In this document: piece by piece, positions 25,701 to 31,030 of the stretch | How positions within the stretch are numbered: position 1 is the stretch's first letter | How the letters are laid out: the number at the start of each line of letters is the position of its first letter | Source: Clytia hemisphaerica | Taxonomy: Eukaryota > Cnidaria > Hydrozoa > Leptothecata > Clytiidae | DNA: 64,000 nucleotides | Assembly: GCA_902728285.1 (NCBI GenBank) | Contig: CACVBU010000910.1 | Location: 2,273,316 to 2,337,315, forward strand | Direction: 5' to 3' | The notes under the pieces: generated by a model | Told to the model about the DNA's origin: nothing | Seen by the model: the letters and a program-made list of their open reading frames with translations, nothing else | Database searches by the model: none | Program-made: the position numbers and the translations under genes

Positions 25701-25811
25701 AAGTCTTTCAATATTTGACCCTTCTCTTCCTTTCATTAATAGGTCAGCATGGAAGCATTATATAAACGAGTTTTCCCTGCAATACTGAAGTTGGCATGTG
25801 GATCAGAGCAG
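4663..25811 (+). CDS. PRKDC: DNA-PKcs (PRKDC) orthologue, 15 internal exons, partial
   Basis: Fifteen exons with GT-AG junctions join into 573 codons with no stop. The joined product follows human DNA-PKcs (about 4,100 residues) across roughly residues 400-950, from the GPCK...QRCKQMF segment to the [18 protein letters not shown] segment. DNA-PKcs is a nuclear PI3K-related kinase that binds Ku at DNA double-strand breaks and drives non-homologous end joining. The part present here is N-terminal HEAT-repeat scaffold, not the kinase. Diagnostic stretches are [36 protein letters not shown] and [16 protein letters not shown]. Exon lengths in order are 83, 85, 169, 56, 105, 129, 119, 76, 84, 120, 178, 107, 196, 143 and 69 nt. 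Earlier exons are presumably left of the window. No continuation was recognised downstream, so the next intron is very long or the gene is broken. The homology is from memory of the human protein; exon phases and splice sites are read directly. Confidence 0.9.
5032..5116 (+). CDS. PRKDC: PRKDC exon b
   Basis: A TTTTTTTCAG acceptor ends at 5031 and the donor GTATCA starts at 5117. The product [20 protein letters not shown]...NNLPE corresponds to the human [26 protein letters not shown] stretch. It completes the codon left open by the previous exon and ends in phase 0. Confidence 0.85.
5363..5531 (+). CDS. PRKDC: PRKDC exon c
   Basis: The acceptor CTTAATTAG ends at 5362 and the donor GTAAGT starts at 5532. 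It encodes [18 protein letters not shown] through MKYSLGTL plus one base. It aligns with human [20 protein letters not shown]...CISTVV, a HEAT-repeat helix pair. It ends in phase 1. Confidence 0.85.
5871..5960. repeat. Perfect 90-bp palindrome
   Basis: Two 45-base arms are exact inverse complements with no spacer. The centre is TTATA|TATAA at 5915/5916, and symmetry stops exactly at both edges. It lies in the intron between exons c and d, so the pre-mRNA would form a perfect hairpin with at most a small terminal loop. Confidence 0.95.
6356..6411 (+). CDS. PRKDC: PRKDC exon d
   Basis: A long pyrimidine tract ending TTCAG closes at 6355, and the donor GTTTGT starts at 6412. The product is [19 protein letters not shown], matching human HQGLIRICSKPVVLPKG. 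It restores the frame left by exon c and ends in phase 0. Confidence 0.82.
6641..6950. repeat. Short copy of the GGACCTACC repeat family
   Basis: It begins TTGGACCTACC and ends GGTAGGTCCATTCAGCAT..TTGCTTGTT, with the family's internal GATTTTTTGCACAGTGATGC and GGGCAAATTTGGGCC motifs. Similar ends occur in the copies at about 15680-17325, 34019-35390 and 40100-42650. This copy lacks the (TTCG)n array and runs up to the acceptor of exon e. Confidence 0.65.
6952..7056 (+). CDS. PRKDC: PRKDC exon e
   Basis: The acceptor GTATTTTAG ends at 6951 and the donor GTAAGC starts at 7057. It encodes [20 protein letters not shown] through HLIDHQNYN, aligning with human [31 protein letters not shown]. It is phase 0 at both ends. 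A dispersed repeat copy (about 6641-6950) occupies the sequence just before the acceptor. Confidence 0.85.
7228..7742. mobile_element. Foldback MITE with about 100-bp TIRs
   Basis: The inverted ends begin at GCAGTCTGTGCCACTAACTC (left) and its near inverse at the right, and continue through repeated GGGAAGATTCTTCC motifs. The GGAAGATTCTTCC palindromes are themselves iterated, giving nested symmetry. It lies in the intron between exons e and f. No coding capacity. Confidence 0.8.
7789..8133. mobile_element. Long-arm foldback element
   Basis: TTTCCGATGACGTCAGCATT at the left is repeated in inverse at the right. The symmetry continues inward through CATTT/CACAACTGGATAGC and the ATATGGTTTGT region, so arms of about 150 bp leave only a short loop. 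TGACGTCA (CRE-like) sits in each arm. It starts about 45 bp after the preceding MITE. Confidence 0.75.
8263..8391 (+). CDS. PRKDC: PRKDC exon f
   Basis: The acceptor ATTACTTTAG ends at 8262 and the donor GTAAGA starts at 8392. It encodes [20 protein letters not shown] through KESTSPS, with the conserved YDxxxxxVLxxxxKLxLT pattern of human [20 protein letters not shown]. It is phase 0 at both ends. Translation can run on past the donor to 8733, but that extension has no similarity to the family. Confidence 0.88.
8862..8980 (+). CDS. PRKDC: PRKDC exon g
   Basis: The acceptor AAACCATAG ends at 8861 and the donor GTATTT starts at 8981. It encodes [20 protein letters not shown] through [16 protein letters not shown], matching human [26 protein letters not shown]. 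It ends in phase 2. The donor is followed by a run of T residues. Confidence 0.88.
9768..9843 (+). CDS. PRKDC: PRKDC exon h
   Basis: The acceptor TTTTTTTAG ends at 9767 and the donor GTAACC starts at 9844. The product [20 protein letters not shown]...KPVQ matches human [26 protein letters not shown] very closely. It ends in phase 0. A palindromic MITE begins about 21 bases after the donor. Confidence 0.92.
9867..10003. mobile_element. Palindromic MITE beside exon h donor
   Basis: The ends ATGCACCATTGCAAT and ATTGTAATGGTGCAT are inverted, and the symmetry continues through CAATAGCTGATTGGTTG and GTGACGTA toward a centre near 9935. TA dinucleotides flank the element. It starts about 21 bp after the 5' splice site of exon h. 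Confidence 0.75.
11719..11898 (+). CDS. Small ORF in the CACTGAAAG element, possible exon
   Basis: A 59-residue frame beginning [20 protein letters not shown] and ending in IDEQN. An overlapping frame runs on with [20 protein letters not shown] and reaches a GTAAGC donor at 11964, with a matching TTTTTCAACAG acceptor ending at 12330. The frame change may be a mutation or a different splice choice. No family recognised; it could be a decayed gene of the host element. Confidence 0.3.
   Translation: MLKKSKKLLGLVNFLPNIPAGEDQHSVQKHIATLKSQTYCSKQKERLVWSLSCTIDEQN
12334..12570 (+). CDS. Small ORF in the CACTGAAAG element, possible terminal exon
   Basis: A 78-residue frame starting [20 protein letters not shown] and ending in LYRKNDGSE. 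It is balanced in composition with no obvious repeats, and a polyA signal follows about 195 bp later. A splice acceptor lies just upstream (ending 12330). No domain recognised, and a second frame is also open over the first half. A true coding role is uncertain. Confidence 0.35.
   Translation: MCCCGSINLPVLFREDTKNYYGIENALTPRIGHANPDTFEDQDFFIHLNGITIGKSGDPLTTLPYEIAVLYRKNDGSE
13612..13695 (+). CDS. PRKDC: PRKDC exon i
   Basis: The acceptor TTCTTTTCAG ends at 13611 and the donor GTACAT starts at 13696. It encodes [20 protein letters not shown] through LRAFMKE, corresponding to the human CFALFVKFGKEV region. It is phase 0 at both ends. The donor is odd: a TA-flanked MITE starts at 13699, so donor bases +4 onward belong to the transposon. 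Confidence 0.8.
13699..13949. mobile_element. CACGTTTTTT-family TA MITE abutting a donor site
   Basis: The left end CATGTTTTTTATATATGATA and right end AAAAAATGTG are inverted, with TA on both sides (13697-13698, 13950-13951). Internal TAAGAACAT and AGGCTT motifs match the better-preserved copies at 25177 and 30764. The left TA is bases +2 and +3 of the 5' splice site of exon i. Confidence 0.7.
14069..14318. mobile_element. Pogo-like MITE, diverged
   Basis: CAACGCACTCTCGCTAATTC at the left and GAATTAGCTGGAGTC at the right are imperfectly inverted. It shares the CTAATTCRAACCTTCT motif with the copy at 25491. The ends are decayed, so the borders are approximate. Confidence 0.45.
14719..14818. 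repeat. Foldback copy, GAAATGTTTTCA / TGAAAACATTTC ends
   Basis: The ends GAAATGTTTTCA and TGAAAACATTTC are inverted, with GGGGCTATT and AATAGCCCC inside. It is related to the palindrome at 46293-46440, which holds the same blocks around a different centre. Confidence 0.6.
14834..15118. mobile_element. TIR element with GGGGGTA internal repeats
   Basis: CCAGAAAAAAATCG...CCCCCTGTTGAGGAGGTCC near the left and its near inverse at the right delimit about 280 bp. The sequence GGCTTTTCACCAAT appears just outside both ends. GGAATTCCAAGGGGGTA-type units recur inside. It ends about 70 bp before exon j's acceptor. Confidence 0.6.
15190..15309 (+). CDS. PRKDC: PRKDC exon j
   Basis: A T-rich acceptor TTTTTTTTCAG ends at 15189 and the donor GTTTGT starts at 15310. 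It encodes [20 protein letters not shown] through KSYASIFK, matching human [38 protein letters not shown]. It is phase 0 at both ends. This is one of the clearest matches in the set. Confidence 0.92.
15682..17325. repeat. Long copy of the GGACCTACC repeat family with (TTCG)n and GCCGGAAATATGCCGG blocks
   Basis: It starts TTTTTGGACCTACC, carries (TTCG)n at 15735-15800, then about three tandem modules of roughly 480 bp with GATTTTTTGCACAAAGATGC, TGTGACGGAGCC and ATGCCGGAAATATGCCGGAA, and ends GGTAGGTCCATTCAGCAT. Open frames on either strand here are low-complexity by-products. Confidence 0.7.
15735..15800. repeat. (TTCG)n microsatellite
   Basis: About 16 uninterrupted TTCG units, placed just after the GAGGTCCTATRAATTAACCT motif, the same position as the larger array at 34059. 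Confidence 0.95.
17326..17811. other. Intron sequence, no gene seen
   Basis: Lies between the GGACCTACC repeat and the 125-bp satellite. It holds GCGCGCGC and CGCTTAGCG short palindromes but no coding stretch or RNA gene that I can support. Confidence 0.4.
17812..19375. repeat. 124-125-bp satellite, about 11-12 copies
   Basis: CTTATAAGCATATACTTTAT recurs at 17812, 18025, 18150, 18275, 18399, 18523, 18647, 18771, 19048 and 19172, with partial units at both ends. The unit also contains ATAGACGGTRATATACCTTT and CTCACAATATGAG. Each unit has a hairpin (CTTATAA...TTATAAG). One unit is split by a 151-bp MITE. The array lies in the intron between exons j and k. Confidence 0.95.
18841..18991. mobile_element. 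151-bp foldback MITE inside the satellite
   Basis: The ends AGACGATATCGGCTT and AAGCCGATATCGTCT are inverted, and the arms continue through TTCTCCCCGAATGATTACCC and CAATGCATCATGGGTAATCA. AAT flanks both sides. The neighbouring intact satellite units supply the empty site, which defines the insertion to within a base or two. Confidence 0.9.
19753..19930 (+). CDS. PRKDC: PRKDC exon k
   Basis: The acceptor TTTCGACAG ends at 19752 and the donor GTACGG starts at 19931. It encodes [20 protein letters not shown] through LRSELNSN plus one base, matching human [23 protein letters not shown]...DILPCLDGYLKTSALSD. The donor is fixed by the phase needed for the next exon. A tRNA-derived SINE head begins 42 bases after the donor. 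Confidence 0.92.
19973..20330 (+). mobile_element. tRNA-derived SINE
   Basis: The head at 19973-20046 has a Pol III A box (TAGCTCAGTCGGTAGAGC) and B box (GGTTCGATCCC) at tRNA spacing. The anticodon-like loop CTTACAA would read TAC (Val), but the acceptor and anticodon stems do not pair, so it is not a working tRNA. A non-tRNA body follows to about 20330. It inserted 42 bp after the donor of exon k. Confidence 0.7.
20440..20569. repeat. Dispersed repeat with AAAGGTTTTGTTTT
   Basis: AAAGGTTTTGTTTT near 20446 and AAAAACAAAACCTTT near 20531 are inverted. The TTAAAGGTTTTGTTTTTAAAT and TAAGAGTGATATTGTTTGCTCA part reappears near 31520-31575 in the opposite orientation. The right end runs into the acceptor of exon l. 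Confidence 0.5.
20570..20676 (+). CDS. PRKDC: PRKDC exon l
   Basis: The acceptor GTTTTTCAG ends at 20569 and the donor GTAAGC starts at 20677. It encodes [20 protein letters not shown] through [10 protein letters not shown], with the first codon split with exon k. The basic LKALIKANK end corresponds to human VLKHLKKTKNLSS. It ends in phase 0. Confidence 0.8.
21327..21522 (+). CDS. PRKDC: PRKDC exon m
   Basis: The acceptor CCATATTTAG ends at 21326 and the donor GTAGGT starts at 21523. It encodes [20 protein letters not shown], then LGG...[15 protein letters not shown]...AAIYL plus one base. It aligns with human LEEIRIRVVQMLGSLGG...[24 protein letters not shown]. It ends in phase 1. Confidence 0.93.
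21585..21790. repeat. TTTCGCGG-repeat segment
   Basis: TTTTCGCGG or close variants occur at least four times in 200 bp, with TTCGCGGGTTCAAATTTTCG near 21740. Related ATTTCGCGG motifs occur in the element at 26208. Located between exons m and n. Confidence 0.5.
21976..22118 (+). CDS. PRKDC: PRKDC exon n
   Basis: The acceptor GTTTATAG ends at 21975 and the donor GTAACA starts at 22119. It encodes [20 protein letters not shown] and then [22 protein letters not shown]...KKQ, the strongest match in the window to human [38 protein letters not shown]. It ends in phase 0. Confidence 0.95.
22119..23545. other. Intron sequence, no exon supported
   Basis: An open stretch near 22553-22735 follows an AAAAAG acceptor-like site, but joining exons n and o directly already gives the human-length product, so it is not needed. 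The (C/T)GTCGGCAAAA motif recurs near 22180-22270. Nothing else stands out. Confidence 0.4.
23546..24263. mobile_element. TTAA-flanked TIR element (piggyBac-like), 718 bp
   Basis: GGGCTCTGACCAT at the left and ATGGTCAGAGCCC at the right are perfect inverses, each bordered by TTAA (23542-23545, 24264-24267). TTAA duplication is the mark of piggyBac and some Kolobok elements. A 66-residue open frame inside (23580-23780) has an acidic end and no recognisable domain; I do not call it a gene. Confidence 0.8.
24268..24955. mobile_element. TIR element, GGTATAAAGAAA ends
   Basis: GAGGTATAAAGAAACAGGAG near 24273 and its near inverse near 24920-24943 delimit about 690 bp. It directly adjoins the TTAA element on the left. 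No coding potential seen. Confidence 0.6.
25177..25430. mobile_element. CACGTTTTTT-family TA MITE, 254 bp
   Basis: The ends CACGTTTTTTTTTTATAAGA and TCTTATAAAAAAAAAACGTG are inverted with TA on each side (25175-25176, 25431-25432). The interior carries repeated ATGTTCTTAA and AAGCCT/GAAGCC blocks. This is the best-preserved short copy of the family in the window. Confidence 0.85.
25491..25669. mobile_element. Pogo-like MITE, TA target
   Basis: CAGTCAACTCCCTCTAATTC after TA at the left, and GAATTAGAGAGAGTGTCCT at the right. Related to copies at 488, 14069 and 50654. It ends about 75 bp before the acceptor of exon o. Confidence 0.55.
25743..25811 (+). CDS. PRKDC: PRKDC exon o (last one found)
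   Basis: The acceptor TCATTAATAG ends at 25742 and the donor GTTAGT starts at 25812. The product [23 protein letters not shown] matches human [21 protein letters not shown]. Joining it directly to exon n gives an alignment of identical length to human across the junction, so no exon is missing in the 3.6-kb intron between them. The expected next segment (human VTRQLYEPLVMQLIHW) was not seen anywhere to the right. Confidence 0.88.
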
Positions 25812-26207
25812 GTTAGTTTTTTTTCTGAGTAATTGAACACCCCTATCTTACATCGCCGGTGGAACTTTTTTCTCAGTGGGGGAAAAAATTCCTATTGAAA
25901 TCCCAATGAGGATCGAAATTCCCTTGTTGCGAGGTTAAAAAATTCGGTGGGAATGGTTTTGAAGTGCAATTTTAAACATTGAATTTCGAATGGGGATGAA
26001 AGAAAAGTTAATTTCCAGCTGGGGCCGAAATTCTAAGGTATTTTCCCACCGGGGACGAAATTTTTGTCAATCTCTCCAGTGCGGGTGGGCTCCCAGCGGG
26101 TCTATGACACAGGGGTATAATTAAAGAGTTGATTGATTTTCGCATTGTTTCTCATTCGAATATTTACAACACACTGTTGGTTAAACATTTCGCTAGTATT
26201 ACGTTAA

Positions 26208-26821
26208 GGGAAGAAATTTTTGCGAAATTTAATTTCGCGGTTCACAGCTGGAAATTCGGTAGTTTCGTAGACTGGAGTCGTTTATAATGCATGTAATACT
26301 AATAATAAACACAAATAATGATACGGGATTTAGTTTGTATAAACGACTGGAAGAATCCGGTGTTTCAGCCTTATAAATACCGGGCCTAGCTACGCAGAAA
26401 CTTGCGTAGCGAAAAAACAATTTATCAAGCAACAACAAACTCTCAAAATAAAATCAACTTAAATGAAACATTTTCAACACACAAATCCACACACATTTTA
26501 TTTTCAAGAACTTTTTTTGAGCGGGAAAAAATTTTAATTGCGATATTGACACTTTTTTTTTTTTTAGAGTTAGTGCACAAAGGTTTCTAGACGACTAAAA
26601 TTTACTTTTTTGCTTTATTTCTAATATGTCTGAATTAGTAGTTTCGCGGAATTTAATTTGGCGGTTGAGGGAGTTTTTGTTTGAAATATAAGCCTATTTT
26701 ACCCTAGAGATCAATTTTAGAGGTATTTTTTTTAAATCCTGAGCATAATCGTGTTTCGCAGAATTTAATTTCGCGAATTTGTCAAAATCTGCAAAATTTA
26801 ACTCCGCGAAAATGTCTTCCT
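26208..26821. mobile_element. TTAA-flanked TIR element with ATTTCGCGG motifs, 614 bp
   Basis: GGGAAGA at the left and TCTTCCT at the right, each beside TTAA (26204-26207, 26822-26825). The inverted ends continue as GCGAAATTTAATTTCGCGG against TCGCG and TTAAATT motifs. No ORF of note. Confidence 0.6.
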
Positions 26822-27083
26822 TTAAAAAGAAATTAACAAGGCGATTGAAAGTCAGTTTTTTAATCACCGATGTGCTAATGTTGATTAAGCTAGTTCAAAT
26901 GTCCCATCTGAAAGAGTCCTTTTGGATCTATTGTTAAGGCCATCTAAATTGGTGGACGGAGTTGCAGAAAGACAGAGGCGCCCACTGCTTCGAGGGTGGT
27001 AACAACAAAACGCCCAAAATGGTCTTCCAATAGAAAGCGTTTTTTTTTTATCGCGGTTGCATACAGAAACTCGCCAAATGTCC

Positions 27084-28085
27084 CTAACTGACTTTAGATT
27101 GGCCAACATGTTTAAGATGGATAGCATTGCTGTCTGCTGGTTTGCTGTGTCTTCGAATCGCCCGCACTCTTTGACTTCGAGTTGGCAGCCTTTGAAAATA
27201 ACTTTGCAACAATGTTCTGCATTTCCTGTTTTTCACCAAGAAAGCAGTGGCATTGATAATACCATTGATATTCGGAATTAAATACAAAGGATACGTCAAT
27301 ACACTTAATTGCCACAATTCTAAGCTCTTAACCTCATATCGCATCAGGAAGCCATACAACAAAACAGGAAAGTTGCATACGAAATATGTGATAACATACA
27401 GAGACGCCATTTTAGTCAGCTTTCTAGTCTCATTAAAATTTTCATTACATCGCCTTAATTTCTTTAGCCTGGTAATGGAAACAATGTAGATTATGATGGT
27501 CAACAAGAATATGACGATGTTTCCCGGCGCTGTCAAATTCGACGCCATGCCGGGGCCACCAAGGGCGCCAATAGCCCATAAAACAGTCTGTATAATAGAC
27601 ACTAATGAATGGATAACAATTACCAAGTTATAATGCCAAGTCCTAAATTTTGCTTCGTAGTCTTGTAGAAAAGCGACTCTCATTAGGCGATCAAAGGCTA
27701 TAACGGTAATGAAATAGCCGAGTGAAAATACGAAAAACAAGACAGGTGTCATGATGGTCATTTTAGCGGCACAAGAGATCATCTCGCTATACGCTATATA
27801 AATAACCGACGAAGTGTTTGACACTATAGAACTTAATACATCGTAAATCGAAATAATTAGAATGAGCTTCGATGACCGATTTCGCCACTCCTTTGTCTTG
27901 ACTATAGCCCAAATAACAATACTATTGAGGATGAATCCGATTACCCCGAAAACGATAAATGGGATAACGAGGTTTTTTCGGATTTGATCAGGTGCGTCTT
28001 TTATGTCATCTAATACGGCTATACATACTTTTGTATAAGTTTCGTTGGTGTAAAAAGTCGAATTCAAAGTAGTAGTATTCTTCAT
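27084..28085 (-). CDS. Class A GPCR paralogue A, single exon
   Basis: A 333-residue receptor. I chose the ATG at 28085 because its product aligns residue-for-residue with paralogue C from the first Met (MKNTTTLNSTFYTNETYTKV); the frame is also open to an ATG at 28199, but that leader does not align. Seven membrane segments are at about residues 38-62, 73-97, 104-129, 152-174, 188-205, 228-250 and 260-284. Residue C105 begins TM3, and FDRL at 131-134 stands for DRY. CNFP at 237-240 replaces CWxP, and NATAF near 278 replaces NPxxY. Glycosylation sites are at the N-terminus. The C-tail is basic. Ligand unknown. It is about 94% identical to paralogue C over residues 1-189 but only about 76% over the next 111. 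Confidence 0.85.
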   Translation of the reverse strand: MKNTTTLNSTFYTNETYTKVCIAVLDDIKDAPDQIRKNLVIPFIVFGVIGFILNSIVIWAIVKTKEWRNRSSKLILIISIYDVLSSIVSNTSSVIYIAYSEMISCAAKMTIMTPVLFFVFSLGYFITVIAFDRLMRVAFLQDYEAKFRTWHYNLVIVIHSLVSIIQTVLWAIGALGGPGMASNLTAPGNIVIFLLTIIIYIVSITRLKKLRRCNENFNETRKLTKMASLYVITYFVCNFPVLLYGFLMRYEVKSLELWQLSVLTYPLYLIPNINGIINATAFLVKNRKCRTLLQSYFQRLPTRSQRVRAIRRHSKPADSNAIHLKHVGQSKVS

Positions 28086-28640
28086 GTTTTGATCGGAACT
28101 GCTTGGATTGCAAGGCCAACAATAATTTCTTGTCAATTTTCTCCTTATTCCTTGGCAAACAAAATATGAGTGAGGATCTATGTGAAGGCAAGGCTTCAAA
28201 TTTTATTTATTTACGAAAAAAATACTGGGCACTAATTCAGCGTTCGGAAAGTGACGTTTTCAACCAATCAAACTCTATTCAGAAAGAAATGATCTGAATC
28301 CTATCGGTTTTGGATAAAAATCAAAGGGAATTTTTTCTTCACCAGAATTTACACGTTTTTTTTACAAGAACAGTTTTATAAGAACTCATAAGAAGCTCAA
28401 TGTTGATGAAACAAAATATCAAAATTGAGAACAATTCCAAGATTCTAAGGTTTCAATAATGGTTGAGAAAATGAAGACAAATAGTGAATCAACTAGCCAT
28501 ATTAAGAACATTTTAAGAACATTCATTCTGAAGATCACGAAAAAAGAGGTTCAGTCAAAATATACTGGTTCTTATAAAAAAGGGCATGCATTTGTGTAAT
28601 AAATAATGTGTTTGATGCATATAACAATGAGAATGTTTAA
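28086..28640. other. GPCR A upstream region with a decayed CACGTTTTTT element
   Basis: TACACGTTTTTTTTACAAGA near 28354 and GGTTCTTATAAAAAAGG near 28570 mark a decayed TA-family copy with internal AAGAACATT motifs. Nothing else is recognised. Confidence 0.45.
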
Positions 28641-28689
28641 AAGGTGTTACAGTACGGGGTCCGCGTTTTACAAAATGTGGGGTAGAGAT

Positions 28690-30375
28690 TCATCTCTATC
28701 CAAAGTCCAAAATGTTCTTGCATAACAGATAATTTGTTTTATTTAATTGAGCTATTCTAATATAGTGAAGATGTTGAGAAGGTGTTACAGTCAGGGGGTC
28801 TAAACGTTTAAACTATGGGGTTACTCCCAGTCCAAAATGTTCTTGCATAATAGATAATTTGATTGATGCAAATGAGCTATTCTAATATAGTGGAGAGGTT
28901 GAGAAGGTGTTACAGTCAGGGGGTCTAAACGTTTAAACTGTGGGGTTACTCCCAGTCCAAAATGTTCTTGCATAATAGATAATTTGATTGATGCAAATGA
29001 GCTATTCTAATATAGTGGAGAGGTTGAGAAGGTGTTACAGTCAGGGGGTCTAAACGTTTAAACTGTGGGGTTACTCCCAGTCCAAAATGTTCTTGCACAA
29101 TAGATAATTTGATTGATGCAAATGAGCTATTCTAATATAGTGGAGAGGTTGAGAAGGTGTTACAGTCAGGGGGTCTAAACGTTTAAACTGTGGGGTTACT
29201 CCCAGTTCAAAATGTTCTTGCATAATAGATAATTTGATTGATGCAAATGAGCTATTCTAATATAGTGGAGATGTTGAGAAGGTGTTACAGTCAGGGGGTC
29301 TAAACGTTTAAACTGTGGGGTTACTCCCAGTCCAAAATGTTCTTGCATAATAGATAATTTGATTGATGCAAATGAGCTATTCTAATATAGTGGAGAGGTT
29401 GAGAAGGTGTTACAGTCAGGGGGTCTAAACGTTTAAACTGTGGGGTTACTCCGAGTTCAAAATGTTCTTGCATAATAGATAATTTGATTGATGCAAATGA
29501 GCTAATCTAATATAGTGGAGAGGTTGAGAAGGTGTCACAGTCAGGGGGTCTAAACGTTTAAACGGTGGGGTTACTCCCAGTTCAAAATGTTCTTGCATAA
29601 TAGATAATTTGATTGATGCAAATGAGCTATTCTAATATAGTGGAGATGTTGAGAAGGTGTTACAGTGGGGTTACCCCCAGTTCAAAATGTTCTTGCATAA
29701 TAGATAATTTGATTGATGCAAATGAGCTATTCTAATATAGTGGAGAGCTTGGGAAGGTGTTACAGTCATGGGGTCTAAACGTTTAAACTGTGGGGCTACC
29801 CCCAGTTCAAAATGTTCTTGCATAATAGATAATTTTATTGATGCAAATGAGCTATTCTAATATAGTGGAGAGCTTGAGAAGGTGTTACAGTCAGGGGGTC
29901 TAAACGTTTAAACTGTGGGGCTACCCCCAGTTCAAAATGTTCTTGCATGATAGATAATTTGATTGATGCAAATGAGCTATTCTAATATAGTGGAAATATT
30001 GAGTAGGAGTGACAGTCAGGGGGTCTAAACGTTTAAACTGCGGGGTTACCCCCAGTTCAAAATGTTCTTGCATAATAGATAATTTGATTGATGCAAATGA
30101 GCTATTCTAATATAGTGGAAATATTGAGTAGGAGTGACAGTGGGGTTACCCCCAGTTCAAAATGTTCTTGCATAATAGATAATTTGATTGATGCAAATGA
30201 GCTATTCTAATATAGTGGAGAGCTTGAGAAGGTGTTACAGTCAGGGGGTCTAAACGTTTAAACTATGGGGTTACTCCCAGTCCAAAATGTTCTTGCATAA
30301 TAGATAATTTGATTGATGCAAATGAGCTATTCTAATATAGTGGAAATATTGAGTAGGAGTGACAGTCAGGGGTTT
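28690..30375. repeat. 125-bp satellite, about 13-14 copies
   Basis: CAAAATGTTCTTGCATAATA recurs about every 125 bp (for example 28833, 28958, 29083). The unit includes GATTGATGCAAATGAGCTAT, GGTGTTACAGTCAGGGGGTC and the palindrome GTTTAAAC. Two units lack the GTCAGGGGGTCTAAACGTTT segment (near 29667 and 30140). Neighbouring copies are almost identical, so homogenisation is recent. Confidence 0.95.
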
Positions 30376-30763
30376 CACCCTGATCGAAAGGAAAAGGTCA
30401 AGGTCAAATCAAGGGAGGTGGTCAAGTTACAAAATATTATTTTAAAGGGCATAGGACGTATCAAAGTGTAAATGACAAAATAGTAAAGAATTTAGAGTGT
30501 TCTCCTTCAATCTAATAACCTCTTTTTTTAAGGGATACAGCCCCGGATATAACGATGTAGATTTTACAGATTGAAGATCTTATTGCAAATTCTCTTTGTT
30601 TTTATATTTTGCGAAACATTTTCGGTACTTTTGTATCATTTTAATTGGTTAGTTTGAAAGTGAAAAAGACTTTTTAACAACCTCTTTTTTTTTCGTGTGA
30701 TGAAATAAATATCTTTTTCTGAAATATTATCTTTTTATTTTTACACGTTCCATCTTTTGTATA
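30376..30763. other. No gene seen
   Basis: AT-rich sequence after the satellite. No ORF, hairpin or repeat that I can support. Confidence 0.35.
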
Positions 30764-31028
30764 CACGTTTTTTTTTTAAAGAAACTAGTTTTACCAAGCA
30801 GCCTCAATGTTTCTTAAGAAATCGGCCTTTTGAGCCTTAAATGTTTCTTACATGTTTCTAAACTTTTTGACATAATTAGCCTTGATTGGAAGGTTCTTAT
30901 AAAAAACCGAATTAAAAATGTTATTTTCTCATTCTCAGCCTCAGCATGTTTCTTAGATGTTTCTTAGTTTTTAGGCATTCTCAGCCTCATGTTTCTTAAA
31001 AGTGTGTTTCTTAAAAAAAAAAGACGTG
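30764..31028. mobile_element. CACGTTTTTT-family TA MITE, 265 bp
   Basis: The ends CACGTTTTTTTTTTAAAGAA and TTCTTAAAAAAAAAAGACGTG are inverted, with TA on both sides (30762-30763, 31029-31030). The interior has ATGTTTCTTA and CAGCCT blocks, a TTTCTTA subfamily of the GTTCTTA type. Confidence 0.8.
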
Positions 31029-31030
31029 TA

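Noticed and set aside
28690-30375. Regular array considered as CRISPR
   Set aside because: Units are about 125 bp of near-identical sequence without short repeat/unique spacer structure, and the DNA is eukaryotic.
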